Shown: positions 56,184 to 64,000 of the stretch, one piece after another
Layout of the letters: every line of letters begins with the position of its first letter
How positions within the stretch are numbered: position 1 is the stretch's first letter
Origin: Candidatus Sedimenticola sp. (ex Thyasira tokunagai)
Lineage (GTDB): Bacteria > Pseudomonadota > Gammaproteobacteria > Chromatiales > Chromatiaceae
DNA length: 64,000 bases
Direction: 5' to 3'
Assembly: GCA_037318855.1 (NCBI GenBank)
Contig: CP134874.1
Location: forward strand, 4,217,001-4,281,000
Notes under the pieces: generated by a model
The model's database searches: none
The model's input: the letters and a program-made list of their open reading frames with translations, nothing else
What the model was told of the DNA's origin: nothing
Program-made: the position numbers and the translations under genes

Positions 56184-57488
56184 CTACTTCTTCTCGAAGC
56201 GGTACTCCGCAGAACGTGCGTGAGCTGTGAGCCCTTCACCCCGGGCCAGTATTGAGGCTGTCTCACCCAAGGTAGCTGAACCCGCTTCTGAGACCATGAT
56301 CAGGCTCGAGCGTTTCTGGAAGTCATAGACCCCAAGAGGCGATGAGAAACGGGCAGTACGGGAAGTGGGTAGCACATGATTGGGACCGGCGCAGTAGTCC
56401 CCAAGCGGTTCAGATGTGTAACGACCCATGAAGATGGCGCCTGCATGGCTTATCTTCTCCAGCATCGCCTGGGGATCTTCTACCGACAACTCCAGGTGCT
56501 CGGGTGCGATATGGTTGGATACCTCACAGGCCTCATCCATATCACGACAGACAATCAATGCGCCACGGTCGCGTAGGGCAGTCTCGATGATGGGCTCACG
56601 CTCCATTGTCGGCAGCAGTTTTTTAATACTTGCCGCCACCCGGTCGACAAAATCGGCATCCGGAGAGACCAGAATAGACTGGGCATCCTCATCGTGCTCG
56701 GCTTGAGAGAAGAGGTCCATCGCCACCCAATCGGGATCGGTTTTACCGTCACACACCACCAGAATTTCTGAGGGCCCCGCCACCATGTCGATGCCGACCT
56801 GGCCAAAGACAGCACGCTTGGCGGTAGCGACATAGATATTACCGGGGCCAACAACCTTGTCCACCGACGGCACCGACTTGGTACCATAAGCAAGTGCCGC
56901 CACCGCCTGGGCACCACCGATGGCAAACACCCGATCAACGCCACAGATATAGGCCGCCGCCAATACCAACTCATTGAGCTCACCACCGGGGGTGGGCACC
57001 ACCATAATCAGCTCTTCAACTCCCGCCACTTTGGCCGGCAATGCGTTCATCAACACCGATGAGGGGTAAGCGGCTTTACCACCCGGCACGTAGAGCCCGA
57101 CCCGATCGAGAGGCGTCACCTGCTGACCAAGAAGCGTTCCATCCTCCTCGGTGTAACTCCACGATGCCATCTTCTGCTTTTCATGGTAGATACGCACACG
57201 CTCAGCGGCATGCTCCAGAGCCCTCTTCTGCACCTCGGGAATTGTAGTCCATGCCTGCTCCAGACGGGCAAGAGGAATTTCGAGATCAGCGGCACTTCCA
57301 GCCAGCCAGCCGTCGAAGCGGTTGGTGTACTCCAGCAACGCCTCGTCACCATGACTGCGAACATAGGAGATAATATCGCTTACCGTCTGATTGACGTCAC
57401 CATCAGAAACCGACTCCCAGGCCAGCAACTTATCAAGCTGCTGCTGAAAGTCGTTATCAGTTGTAGAGAGCCGTTTAATATCAGCCAT
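56184..57488 (-). CDS. hisD: Histidinol dehydrogenase
   Basis: 434 residues from ATG 57488 (MADIKRLST), chosen because GGAG lies six bases before it; the ATG at 57494 has no spacing. Motifs: GLYVPGGKAAYPSSVLMNA, VDKVVGPGNIYVATAKR, DMVAGPSEILVV, QAEHDEDAQSIL and NHIAPEHLEL, containing the zinc and catalytic residues. Oxidises histidinol to histidine in two NAD steps. It overlaps the end of hisG by 8 bp. Confidence 0.97.
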   Translation of the reverse strand: MADIKRLSTTDNDFQQQLDKLLAWESVSDGDVNQTVSDIISYVRSHGDEALLEYTNRFDGWLAGSAADLEIPLARLEQAWTTIPEVQKRALEHAAERVRIYHEKQKMASWSYTEEDGTLLGQQVTPLDRVGLYVPGGKAAYPSSVLMNALPAKVAGVEELIMVVPTPGGELNELVLAAAYICGVDRVFAIGGAQAVAALAYGTKSVPSVDKVVGPGNIYVATAKRAVFGQVGIDMVAGPSEILVVCDGKTDPDWVAMDLFSQAEHDEDAQSILVSPDADFVDRVAASIKKLLPTMEREPIIETALRDRGALIVCRDMDEACEVSNHIAPEHLELSVEDPQAMLEKISHAGAIFMGRYTSEPLGDYCAGPNHVLPTSRTARFSSPLGVYDFQKRSSLIMVSEAGSATLGETASILARGEGLTAHARSAEYRFEKK

Positions 57489-58134
57489 TGTCATCTCCTG
57501 TCGTTACCGCTTCACCTATCGCCTCCATCAGCTGTGTAACGGTGTCGTGCTTCATCTTCCACGACGCCTTATTGACCACCAGGCGCGAACTGATATCGGT
57601 AATATGCTTCAGTGGCACCAAGCCGTTAGCCTTCAGCGTATTGCCGCTCTCCACAAGATCGACAATCAGATCAGACAACCCAACCAGGGGCGCCAACTCC
57701 ATTGAGCCGTAGAGCTTGATAATCTCCACCTGCTGACCGCGTGCGGAAAAATAGTGTCTGGCCGATTTGACATACTTGGTGGCGATGCGCAGCCGGTCGC
57801 CACTCAACTGAGCCTCCGGCACGCCGGCCACCATCAGACGACAGCGGGCAATACCCAGATCAAGAGGTTCATACAACCCCTCACCACCATGCTCCAGCAA
57901 AACATCTTTACCGGCAACACCGACATCCGCGGCGCCCCACTGCACGTAGGTGGGCACATCGGTGGCACGAATAATCACCAGTTTCACATTCTCGTGATTG
58001 GTATCGAGAATCAGCTTGCGGCTGGTCTCAGGATCATCTATCGGCTCAATACCGGCGTGGGCAAGCAGTGGAAGTGTCTGCTTGAATATCCGCCCTTTGG
58101 AGAGCGCTATGGTAATCGGTGTATTAAATTTCAT
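57481..58134 (-). CDS. hisG: ATP phosphoribosyltransferase, short form
   Basis: 217 residues, the short form lacking the C-terminal regulatory domain, so it needs the HisZ subunit (not in this window). IALSKGRIFKQTLPLL, the PRPP-binding DLIVDLVESGNTLKANGL and the GVAGKDVLLE block are clear. First step of histidine synthesis. It lies between murA and hisD in one minus-strand run. Confidence 0.96.
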   Translation of the reverse strand: MKFNTPITIALSKGRIFKQTLPLLAHAGIEPIDDPETSRKLILDTNHENVKLVIIRATDVPTYVQWGAADVGVAGKDVLLEHGGEGLYEPLDLGIARCRLMVAGVPEAQLSGDRLRIATKYVKSARHYFSARGQQVEIIKLYGSMELAPLVGLSDLIVDLVESGNTLKANGLVPLKHITDISSRLVVNKASWKMKHDTVTQLMEAIGEAVTTGDDNG

Positions 58135-58224
58135 CGTTTATGTACTTAAATTACGTGGATTCATGCATCACTGTTCAGTGTGTAGGGCGCATTGCATCCT
58201 ACTCATAACAACTGCTGACATCCG

Positions 58225-59484
58225 TCAGTCAGGTAGGCGCTGGATTTGAGCTCCCAGTCCGGCGAGCTTCTCTTCGATATTCTCGTAGCCACGGTCGATA
58301 TGGTAGATCCTATCCACTACGGTATCTCCCTCCGCCACCAAACCCGCCAACACCAGGCTGGCAGAGGCGCGCAAGTCGGTTGCCATCACTGGAGCACCAG
58401 TCAGTTTCTCAACACCCGTGCAGATGGCTGTATTCCCTTCAAGCCGGATACTGGCGCCCATGCGCTGCATCTCCTGCACATGCATAAAGCGGTTTTCAAA
58501 CACCGTCTCGGTGATCACTCCGACTCCTTCGGCGATACTGTTGAGTGCGGTGAACTGGGCCTGCATATCGGTGGGGAACGCCGGGTAAGGTGCCGTGTGG
58601 ACATCAACAGCCCGCGGACGCTTCCCCTTCATATCCAACGTTATCCAATCATCACCGGTCTCGATTTCCCCCCCCGCTTCACGCAATTTCTGCAACACGG
58701 CGTCGAGAAGTTTTGGTTGAGTATCGCGCACCCGAATCGAGCCACGTGTCACTGCCGCCGCCACCAGATAGGTACCCGTCTCAATGCGATCAGGCAGCAC
58801 ATCGTAGTGGGTGCCGTTGAGCCGCTCCACTCCCTCGATAGTGATGCTATCGGTACCCGCTCCGGAGATTTTCGCACCCATGCGGTTGAGGCAATTGGCC
58901 AAATCGACCACTTCGGGCTCTCTCGCCGCATTCTCCAGCACCGTCTCACCCTCGGCCAGTGCAGCGGCCATCATCAGGTTCTCGGTACCGGTAACGGTCA
59001 CTATGTCCATCACCAGACGGGCACCCTTAAGACGCCCCGCCTTTGCCCGGATATAGCCTGCTTCCACCTCAATCTCGGCGCCCATGGCGCGCAGGCCATC
59101 AATATGGATATTGACCGGGCGGGAACCGATGGCACAGCCTCCGGGCAGGGATACATCCGCCCTACCAAAGCGTGCCAGCAATGGTCCCAGAACAAGGATC
59201 GAGGCACGCATGGTTTTTACCAGGGAGTAAGGCGCATGGTACTCCGTGATGGTGCTGGTATCGGTCTCGATACGCAGCCGCTCATCCACCACCAGGGTAA
59301 CGCCCATATGGCCCAGAAGCTCCATGGTAGTGGTGATGTCGTGCAGGTGTGGCACATTGCCCACGCTCATCGGGCCATCGGCCAACAGCGTCGCAGCGAG
59401 AATCGGCAGGGCTGCATTTTTAGCGCCGGCGATACGCACATCCCCCGAGAGGGGACCGCTGCCGGTGATAATCAGTTTATCCAT
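58225..59484 (-). CDS. murA: UDP-N-acetylglucosamine 1-carboxyvinyltransferase
   Basis: 419 residues. ISGxxxLxGxxxISGAKNAALP-like start (GSGPLSGDVRIAGAKNAALP), the PEP-binding loop with the active-site Cys in LPGGCAIGSRPVNIH, and the terminal DRIYHIDRGYENIEEKL. It begins peptidoglycan precursor synthesis from UDP-GlcNAc and PEP. The Cys means it should be fosfomycin-sensitive in principle. The plus-strand ORF of 436 codons opposite is a shadow. The usual BolA-like ibaG gene between mlaB and murA is absent. Confidence 0.97.
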   Translation of the reverse strand: MDKLIITGSGPLSGDVRIAGAKNAALPILAATLLADGPMSVGNVPHLHDITTTMELLGHMGVTLVVDERLRIETDTSTITEYHAPYSLVKTMRASILVLGPLLARFGRADVSLPGGCAIGSRPVNIHIDGLRAMGAEIEVEAGYIRAKAGRLKGARLVMDIVTVTGTENLMMAAALAEGETVLENAAREPEVVDLANCLNRMGAKISGAGTDSITIEGVERLNGTHYDVLPDRIETGTYLVAAAVTRGSIRVRDTQPKLLDAVLQKLREAGGEIETGDDWITLDMKGKRPRAVDVHTAPYPAFPTDMQAQFTALNSIAEGVGVITETVFENRFMHVQEMQRMGASIRLEGNTAICTGVEKLTGAPVMATDLRASASLVLAGLVAEGDTVVDRIYHIDRGYENIEEKLAGLGAQIQRLPD

Positions 59485-59598
59485 TATTCAAAGGCCAAAT
59501 CGGGAAAAATACCCGTAACAAGGAGCCGAAGCCCGGGGGAACGCGCCATTGTATGAAATATGACGAGAAATCTAAAGGGGCGTTAAAAGGAAGCACAT

Positions 59599-59793
59599 GA
59601 TCACAGAGAAGCACTGAGGGCACAGAGAGTTAACATTGTGACGGGCATTTCTAAGCACCTACTTTTCAAGAGACGGCAGTACAGATACTGCCGTACCCCC
59701 AAGAAGATGACCTTTGCACCAATAAAAGCTGGAAACTCATTACAGAAGTAAACTCTGTGCCCTCTGAGGTGCTCCGTATGCTCTGTGATTTAC
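59599..59793. repeat. Inverted repeat between murA and mlaB
   Basis: GATCACAGAGAAGCACTGAG with GGCACAGAGAGTT on the left (59599-59631) face AACTCTGTGCCCTCTGAGGT with GCTCTGTGATT on the right (59752-59792). The loop region holds a small hairpin GGCAGTAcagaTACTGCC (about 59675-59692). A related unpaired 'gcagagaacacagagaaa' motif lies at 49170. The stretch 59485-59808 contains nothing else, notably no BolA-like gene. Confidence 0.6.
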
Positions 59794-59808
59794 GGCCTGG
59801 CCTGGAAT

Positions 59809-60096
59809 CTAGACCAAGAGCTGCTCGACATTGCTGAGGCGGGCGATACCCATGAGGGAATCAGGAATATTGCGGAAAGTGACGGTGCCCCCATCTACAC
59901 GACCACGGTCGAGTAGCTCCAGCAGCAACGCAAGAGCTGAGCTATCACTATGAGTAACCCCGGCAAGGTCGAAAACCAACGTCTGACGCCCAACGAGAGA
60001 GGCCGCGCCACTCTTCAGCAGCCCAGTCACTGTAGAAAATATGATATCACCGGTGATCTGTGCACAGCCATCGGCATCAAGGATTATCTCGGCCAC
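59809..60096 (-). CDS. mlaB: STAS-domain protein MlaB
   Basis: 95 residues. A STAS fold with VFDLAGVTHSDSSALALLLELL carrying the conserved serine region. It is the cytoplasmic partner of MlaF in the MlaFEDB transporter. Last gene of the mla run, 65 bp after mlaC. Confidence 0.9.
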   Translation of the reverse strand: MAEIILDADGCAQITGDIIFSTVTGLLKSGAASLVGRQTLVFDLAGVTHSDSSALALLLELLDRGRVDGGTVTFRNIPDSLMGIARLSNVEQLLV

Positions 60097-60161
60097 CTAG
60101 CGCTCCTTCAATAGGATAATTGCGGATGCAGTTAGCTTGTCAGCGTTCACGGCAAGGCGCA

Positions 60162-60776
60162 CTACTTACCCTGTTTATTGCGAGCCTCAAGCCGCCCGAT
60201 AAGACCGGAGAGCTTGCGACGTCTGATCTCGGAGGCAAAATTGGTGCGGTAATTCGATACCAGACTGATACCGTCGATCACCACATCAAACACCTTCCAC
60301 TCATCATCAACCAAGTGGAGCTTATAGTTGATCGGTACCGGTGGTGCACCGGCACTGCTGACCTCGGTATTAACCGTCACCTCGGTAGCATCCGCCATGG
60401 CACGCATCGGCAGATAATTGATCTCCTGGCCTGAGTAATTGAGCAGGGCAGTTGTATAGGTACGTACCAGCAGTTCGCGGAAAGCGCGGGTAAATGCCTC
60501 TTTCTCCTCAGCTCCCGCCCGCCGCCAGTGTTTTCCAAGGACCAGGCGTGACATGCGGACGAAGTCAAAACGAGGCAGTAAAATATGCTCTACCAGTGGG
60601 TAGATCCTGCCGGGAGATTCATCCAGCTCCTGCCTCATTGATACCACCTCAGCCAGGATCCTGTCCGCCGTCTCCTTGACAATCGTATTTGGTTCGGTCG
60701 CGGCAGTCGCAGGCTGGAGCGCGAAAAGCAGCAACAGCAGGGAGAACCATCCGATCAAACTCAGCCTACTCATCAT
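60162..60776 (-). CDS. mlaC: Periplasmic phospholipid-binding protein MlaC
   Basis: 204 residues from ATG 60776 (MMSRLSLIGWF), preceded by GGAGGGTGGAA; longer starts at 60815 would lie inside mlaD. A signal peptide of about 25 residues is followed by the Tol_Tol_Ttg2 domain: VEHILLPRFDFVRMSRLVLG, LLVRTYTTALLNYSGQEI and YKLHLVDDEWKVFDVVIDGISLVSNYRTNF. It ferries phospholipids between MlaA and MlaFEDB. Overlaps mlaD. Confidence 0.94.
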   Translation of the reverse strand: MMSRLSLIGWFSLLLLLFALQPATAATEPNTIVKETADRILAEVVSMRQELDESPGRIYPLVEHILLPRFDFVRMSRLVLGKHWRRAGAEEKEAFTRAFRELLVRTYTTALLNYSGQEINYLPMRAMADATEVTVNTEVSSAGAPPVPINYKLHLVDDEWKVFDVVIDGISLVSNYRTNFASEIRRRKLSGLIGRLEARNKQGK

Positions 60777-61242
60777 TTCCACCCTCCTCGGCCTTACTGA
60801 ACAGGAATTGACCAATAATCTGCTCCAGCACCAGGGCCGACTGGGTCATGGTCAACTCACCGCCCTGCCCTAGATACTTCTCACTACCACCGGGATCCAG
60901 GCCAATATACTGCTCACCCAGCAGCCCCGCCGTGTAGATATTGGCGATGGTATCGTCCGGTATCGTGTCGTAGTGCGATTCAACCTCCATCACCACCACC
61001 GCCTCATAGGTCTGAGGATCAAAGCTGACCTCACTCACCCGGCCGACCCGCACTCCCGCCATGGTCACCGGCGATCTCACCTTGAGACTGCCGACATTAT
61101 CGAAACGGGCAGTTACATTATAGCCGTCACCATTGTTGCCGGCACTCAGGTTACTCACCTGCATGGCAAGAAAGAAGAGCGCGACAAACCCCAGGGCCAT
61201 AAACGCACCCACCAGTATCTCCATTGTCCTACTGTGCACCAT
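60766..61242 (-). CDS. mlaD: MCE-domain protein MlaD
   Basis: 158 residues. One N-terminal membrane helix (ILVGAFMALGFVALFFLAMQ), then a single MCE domain (YNVTARFDNVGSLKVRSPVTMAGVRVGRV) and the C-terminal helix region. Forms the hexameric ring of the MlaFEDB complex in the inner membrane. Starts 3 bp after mlaE. Confidence 0.95.
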   Translation of the reverse strand: MVHSRTMEILVGAFMALGFVALFFLAMQVSNLSAGNNGDGYNVTARFDNVGSLKVRSPVTMAGVRVGRVSEVSFDPQTYEAVVVMEVESHYDTIPDDTIANIYTAGLLGEQYIGLDPGGSEKYLGQGGELTMTQSALVLEQIIGQFLFSKAEEGGNDE

Positions 61243-61245
61243 TGA

Positions 61246-62025
61246 TCACTCTCCGAACATTAGCGCGGTCAAAATAAAATCAAGCCCCAGTACCGCCAGT
61301 GACGAATGCACCACTGTGCGTGTCGTGGCGCGACTGACTCCCTCGGAAGTTGGTACCGCATCATACCCCTGAAATAATGCGATCCAGCTACAGACAAATC
61401 CGAACACCAGGCTCTTGATCACACCGTTGAATACATCTTCATGCAGATCGATCTTGGCCTGCATCTGCGACCAGAAAGCCCCATCATCCACCCCCAGCAG
61501 GCCGACACCGACAAAATAGCCGCCAATGACGCCCAAGGCGCTAAACATCGCCGCCAGCAACGGCATGGAGATAAACCCTGCAAGAAAGCGCGGAGTCAAT
61601 ACCCGTCTGATCGGGTCCACCGCCATCATCTCCAGCCCGGAGAGCTGCTCGGTCGCCTTCATCAGGCCAATCTCAGCAGTCAACGCCGATCCCGCCCTGC
61701 CGGCAAACAGCAGTGCCGCCACCACCGGCCCCAGCTCACGCACCAGGGAGGCCGAAACCATTACCCCCAACGTCTGCTCAGCACCGAACTGAGAGAGGAT
61801 ATAGTAGCCCTGCAGCCCCAGTACCATGCCGACAAACAGCCCGGAGACGCTGATAATCAGCATCGACAGCACACCGATGGAGTGAATTTGCTGCACCAGC
61901 AGCCGCGGCCTTGCCGCCAGATCTCTCAGCCCCCGGTGAATATTGAGCAGCAGCAAGTGCCCCCGCCCCAAGCGCTCGAGAGTACCTATACCACTGCGAC
62001 CCAACCGTGCCAACTGATCTAGCAT
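61246..62025 (-). CDS. mlaE: Phospholipid transporter permease MlaE
   Basis: 259 residues, MlaE/YrbE family. About five membrane helices; GQGYY-like GLQGYYILSQFGAEQ, LVRELGPVVAALLFAGRAGSALTAEIGLMKATEQ and PRFLAGFISMPLLA are diagnostic. Inner-membrane core of the phospholipid transporter that keeps outer-membrane asymmetry. Start overlaps mlaF's stop by 7 bp. Confidence 0.96.
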   Translation of the reverse strand: MLDQLARLGRSGIGTLERLGRGHLLLLNIHRGLRDLAARPRLLVQQIHSIGVLSMLIISVSGLFVGMVLGLQGYYILSQFGAEQTLGVMVSASLVRELGPVVAALLFAGRAGSALTAEIGLMKATEQLSGLEMMAVDPIRRVLTPRFLAGFISMPLLAAMFSALGVIGGYFVGVGLLGVDDGAFWSQMQAKIDLHEDVFNGVIKSLVFGFVCSWIALFQGYDAVPTSEGVSRATTRTVVHSSLAVLGLDFILTALMFGE

Positions 62026-62840
62026 GATTTTTCCAGCAGATCCCGACCGAGCTCATCAGCGGGGTAGTGAAAGGGCACAGGACCATCGGCCAGCCCCTGC
62101 ATAAACTGGCGCGTCCAAGCCGACTCGGAGTTAATCATCGCTTTCGGCGCCCCATGCTCGATCACCTTACCATTGGAGATCACATAGATCAGGTCAGCGA
62201 TCTCTGCCGTCTCCTGTACATCGTGAGAGACGATGATACTGGTGAGCTTGCTGGCATCATTCAGCGCTCGTATCAACTCCACCAACACCCCCATAGAGAT
62301 GGGATCCTGACCGGTAAAAGGCTCGTCGTACATAATCATCATCGGATCCAACACCATCGCCCGGGCCAGGGCGACACGCCGCGCCATACCACCGGAGAGT
62401 TCACTCGGCATCAGATCACGGGCACCACGCAATCCCACCGCTTCCAGCTTCAGCAGCACCAGCTTGCGCAACATCGGCTCAGGCAGGTCGGTATGCTCCC
62501 GCAGGGGATAGGCTACATTGTCGAAAACAGTGATATCGGTAAGCAGGGCTCCACTCTGGAAGAGCATACCCATACGCATTCGCAGACGGTAGAGATCCCG
62601 GGTGCCGAGAGTGTGAATATCTTCTCCATCGACATGAATACTGCCCGCCTGGGGGCGGAGTTGTCCACCGATCAACTTCAGCAGGGTGGTCTTGCCGGTT
62701 CCGCTGGGCCCCATAATGGCAGTGATCTTACCCCTGGGGATATCGATATCAACACCATCGAAAATCGCCCGTTCACCACGATAAAACCGTAGACCGCGTA
62801 TCCTTACCAGAGGTTCCTGACTATTGTTCGAGTCTGCCAT
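62019..62840 (-). CDS. mlaF: Phospholipid transporter ATP-binding protein MlaF
   Basis: 273 residues. Walker A GPSGTGKTTLL, Q-loop LFQSGALLTDI, signature ELSGGMARRVALARA, Walker B MIMYDEPFTGQDPIS and H-loop IIVSHDVQET. First gene of the mlaFEDCB operon. Upstream lies the MITE at 62970-63135, so the promoter should be in 62841-62969. Confidence 0.96.
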   Translation of the reverse strand: MADSNNSQEPLVRIRGLRFYRGERAIFDGVDIDIPRGKITAIMGPSGTGKTTLLKLIGGQLRPQAGSIHVDGEDIHTLGTRDLYRLRMRMGMLFQSGALLTDITVFDNVAYPLREHTDLPEPMLRKLVLLKLEAVGLRGARDLMPSELSGGMARRVALARAMVLDPMMIMYDEPFTGQDPISMGVLVELIRALNDASKLTSIIVSHDVQETAEIADLIYVISNGKVIEHGAPKAMINSESAWTRQFMQGLADGPVPFHYPADELGRDLLEKSC

Positions 62841-62973
62841 GGCCCGTTATTTTTCTCTTTATCTCCACCGAAGAGGTTCACGCCTCATCAGTGACTTCAT
62901 TTTTAAAGCTTCGGCTTTTGTACCCTTGGAAAACCGTAGCGTCAAGAGCTGATATATTTCCATTCCTGTTTAG

Positions 62974-63131
62974 GGAACCTCTGAACAAGTCATGACCGAT
63001 TGCCATGCACTCAGGAGACGCAATATCTGCGTTGAAAATCTTGCTAATAGCCTGCTATCAGCTGCGATCTTCGCCTTGATCTTGTGCCTCCTGAGCACAG
63101 TTCAATTCGGCCAGACTTACTCAGAGGCTCC
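62974..63131. mobile_element. 158-bp MITE-like element with TTAG target duplication
   Basis: Ends: GGAACCTCTGAACAAGTC at the left and, inverted, GGAGCCTCTGAGTAAGTC at the right; similarity extends to about 29 bp. TTAG stands directly outside both ends (62970-62973 and 63132-63135), fitting the YTAR target of IS5-group elements. A second pair of arms (CTCAGGAGACGCAA / TTGTGCCTCCTGAG) lies inside. No ORF. The right TTAG provides the TAA stop of the next minus-strand gene. Confidence 0.87.
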
Positions 63132-63755
63132 TTAGAGCAGTCCCATCAGCTCCAGCAGGGTCTTGGCTTCCTGCATCTTTCCTACATCGGGTGCCTTACC
63201 GCCAACAAAAAGTGCCGGGGTAATACTATCCACTCCACCATTATACTCAACCGATTCCAGTAGCTTTCGCAGACTACGCAGGTCGGGCATATGTTCGCTA
63301 TCGAGCAGCACCCCTTTGCGGCCGGCACCCTGGCCAACGGCAACAAAGCAAGCACTATCATCTTCTCGAACAACAGCCATAAGGCGTGGCACCCGCAGGC
63401 TACCGGCCTCCATGACAGCATCAACACCCTGCAACAGCACCCCTTTCAACATATCACCTAGAGAGACGGCACAGGCTTCCAGTTGTTGCAGCCGCACGCT
63501 GGAGGTATCAGAGAGTTCGAGATAGAAGCAGAAACCCTCAGGCACTTCATCGCACCACTCTTCCCATCCACTCTCTCCGGTACCACTCCACTCTGCCTCG
63601 GGAACCAATACCCCTGGAAACTCATTGGCGTAGTAACCGAGACGCCACTCGCTTGGCAGGTCATCCGGGTAGAAGCTACCGACCCAGACATCATGATCCC
63701 AGCCCCTCGCTCCGACCACAAATCCGAGATCACCCCAACCACCCTCTCCTGACAT
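63132..63755 (-). CDS. Uncharacterised protein with a degenerate DUF72-like start
   Basis: 207 residues. The first 60 residues (GWDHDVWVGSFYPDDLPSEW, then LGYYANEFPGVLVP) resemble the GSFYP...YA..F opening of DUF72 TIM-barrel proteins, but the rest lacks the family's later blocks. The C-terminal half is LRSLRKLLESVEYNGGV-like and not recognised. It is probably a divergent or shortened relative restricted to few lineages. The stop codon coincides with the MITE's TTAG. It lies downstream of the membrane-protein gene at the window edge. Confidence 0.6.
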   Translation of the reverse strand: MSGEGGWGDLGFVVGARGWDHDVWVGSFYPDDLPSEWRLGYYANEFPGVLVPEAEWSGTGESGWEEWCDEVPEGFCFYLELSDTSSVRLQQLEACAVSLGDMLKGVLLQGVDAVMEAGSLRVPRLMAVVREDDSACFVAVGQGAGRKGVLLDSEHMPDLRSLRKLLESVEYNGGVDSITPALFVGGKAPDVGKMQEAKTLLELMGLL

Positions 63756-63782
63756 AACAACCTCAGCTTTAACCTAGAATCC

Positions 63783-64000
63783 CTACAGCGCCTGCCACAG
63801 GGTATAGACTCCGAACAGTATCACCACCCCACCCGCCACCCGACGCCACCCAGGCGACTGGGAGATCCGTGCAGCCGCACCGGCCAGAACCCCCATCAAC
63901 ATAAGATTCGGCAGGGTACCCAAGGCAAAGGCGAACATCAGCGCCGCCCCTTGTAGGGCACCACCTGACGAAACCGCATTGACCAGCATACTGTAGACCA
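63783..64000 (-). CDS. C-terminal part of TauE/SafE-like (UreH_2) membrane protein, cut by window edge
   Basis: The frame is open to the window's right edge; visible end: VYSMLVNAVSSGGALQGAALMFAFALGTLPNLMLMGVLAG, a short loop, then WRRVAGGVVILFGVYTLWQAL. Helices and the G-T-LP motif match the 'sulfite exporter TauE/SafE / urease-accessory UreH domain' family often found by cytochrome cbb3 assembly genes. The substrate is unknown. An internal ATG at 63989 is not the true start, since codons for VYS precede it in frame. Confidence 0.7.
   Translation of the reverse strand, partial: VYSMLVNAVSSGGALQGAALMFAFALGTLPNLMLMGVLAGAAARISQSPGWRRVAGGVVILFGVYTLWQAL

Noticed and set aside
58246..59556. 436-codon plus-strand open frame
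   Set aside because: It is exactly antisense to murA, which has all family motifs; the plus-strand translation is His/Gln-rich without any domain. Shadow frame.
61441..62792. Long plus-strand open frames opposite mlaE and mlaF
   Set aside because: Antisense of well-supported genes, with biased His/Gln/Arg composition and no motif.

Overview
The window reads as a chromosomal segment of a gammaproteobacterium with a respiratory, probably sulfur-oxidising or chemolithotrophic lifestyle. I infer this from the gene order: glnE near ilvE and LPS-core genes, rho-trxA divergent from rhlB, yrfG divergent from nudE, petABC-sspAB, nif3-degS, and hisDG-murA-mlaBCDEF. I cannot name a genus. Core genes have moderate to high GC. 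One block near the left edge (about 1.5-4.9 kb) is clearly AT-rich.

Region 1 (1-13.6 kb) is a surface-polysaccharide locus. On the plus strand: a CgeB-like glycosyltransferase (cut by the left edge), a sulfotransferase, an FkbM methyltransferase, a fucosyltransferase-like protein, a GT17 glycosyltransferase, then gmd and fcl, which make GDP-L-fucose. On the minus strand, from ilvE at 14.5 kb leftward: a zinc-finger protein, an ELM1-family protein, a GT4 enzyme, a GT2 enzyme split by an IS3-family element, and a second CgeB-like protein. Region 2 (14.6-18.0 kb) is a nest of mobile DNA: two decayed IS256-type copies bracket a short spacer, and the whole block sits inside a short element with perfect inverted ends.

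Region 3 (18.0-30.9 kb, minus strand) holds a phosphoethanolamine transferase-like enzyme, glnE, groES-groEL under a CIRCE operator, an aspartoacylase-like peptidase overlapping a glutamate-cysteine-ligase-like gene, a MurU-like nucleotidyltransferase, rho and trxA. Region 4 (31-43 kb) holds rhlB, a YkgJ protein, yrfG, nudE with a tandem-thioredoxin protein, a diguanylate cyclase, tRNA-Phe, mutY-yggX, an L,D-transpeptidase, an alanine-zipper lipoprotein, an AsmA protein and tRNA-Gly. Region 5 (43-50 kb) holds thiS-thiG, trmB with a FetAB-type ABC transporter, a PEP-CTERM-type secreted protein, a macro-domain protein and sspAB. Region 6 (50-64 kb) holds the cytochrome bc1 operon, nif3, degS, a periplasmic binding protein, hisD-hisG, murA, the mlaF-E-D-C-B lipid-transport operon and, at the right edge, a truncated membrane protein.

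The most unusual content is between the genes. At least six families of short, palindromic or inverted-terminal elements are scattered through the window. One, about 250 bp long and present three times, has terminal and internal stems that change together between copies, and two copies end within 0-7 bp of a start codon. Others carry YTAR-type target duplications that coincide with stop codons. No CRISPR array, prophage, rRNA operon or replication origin was seen.
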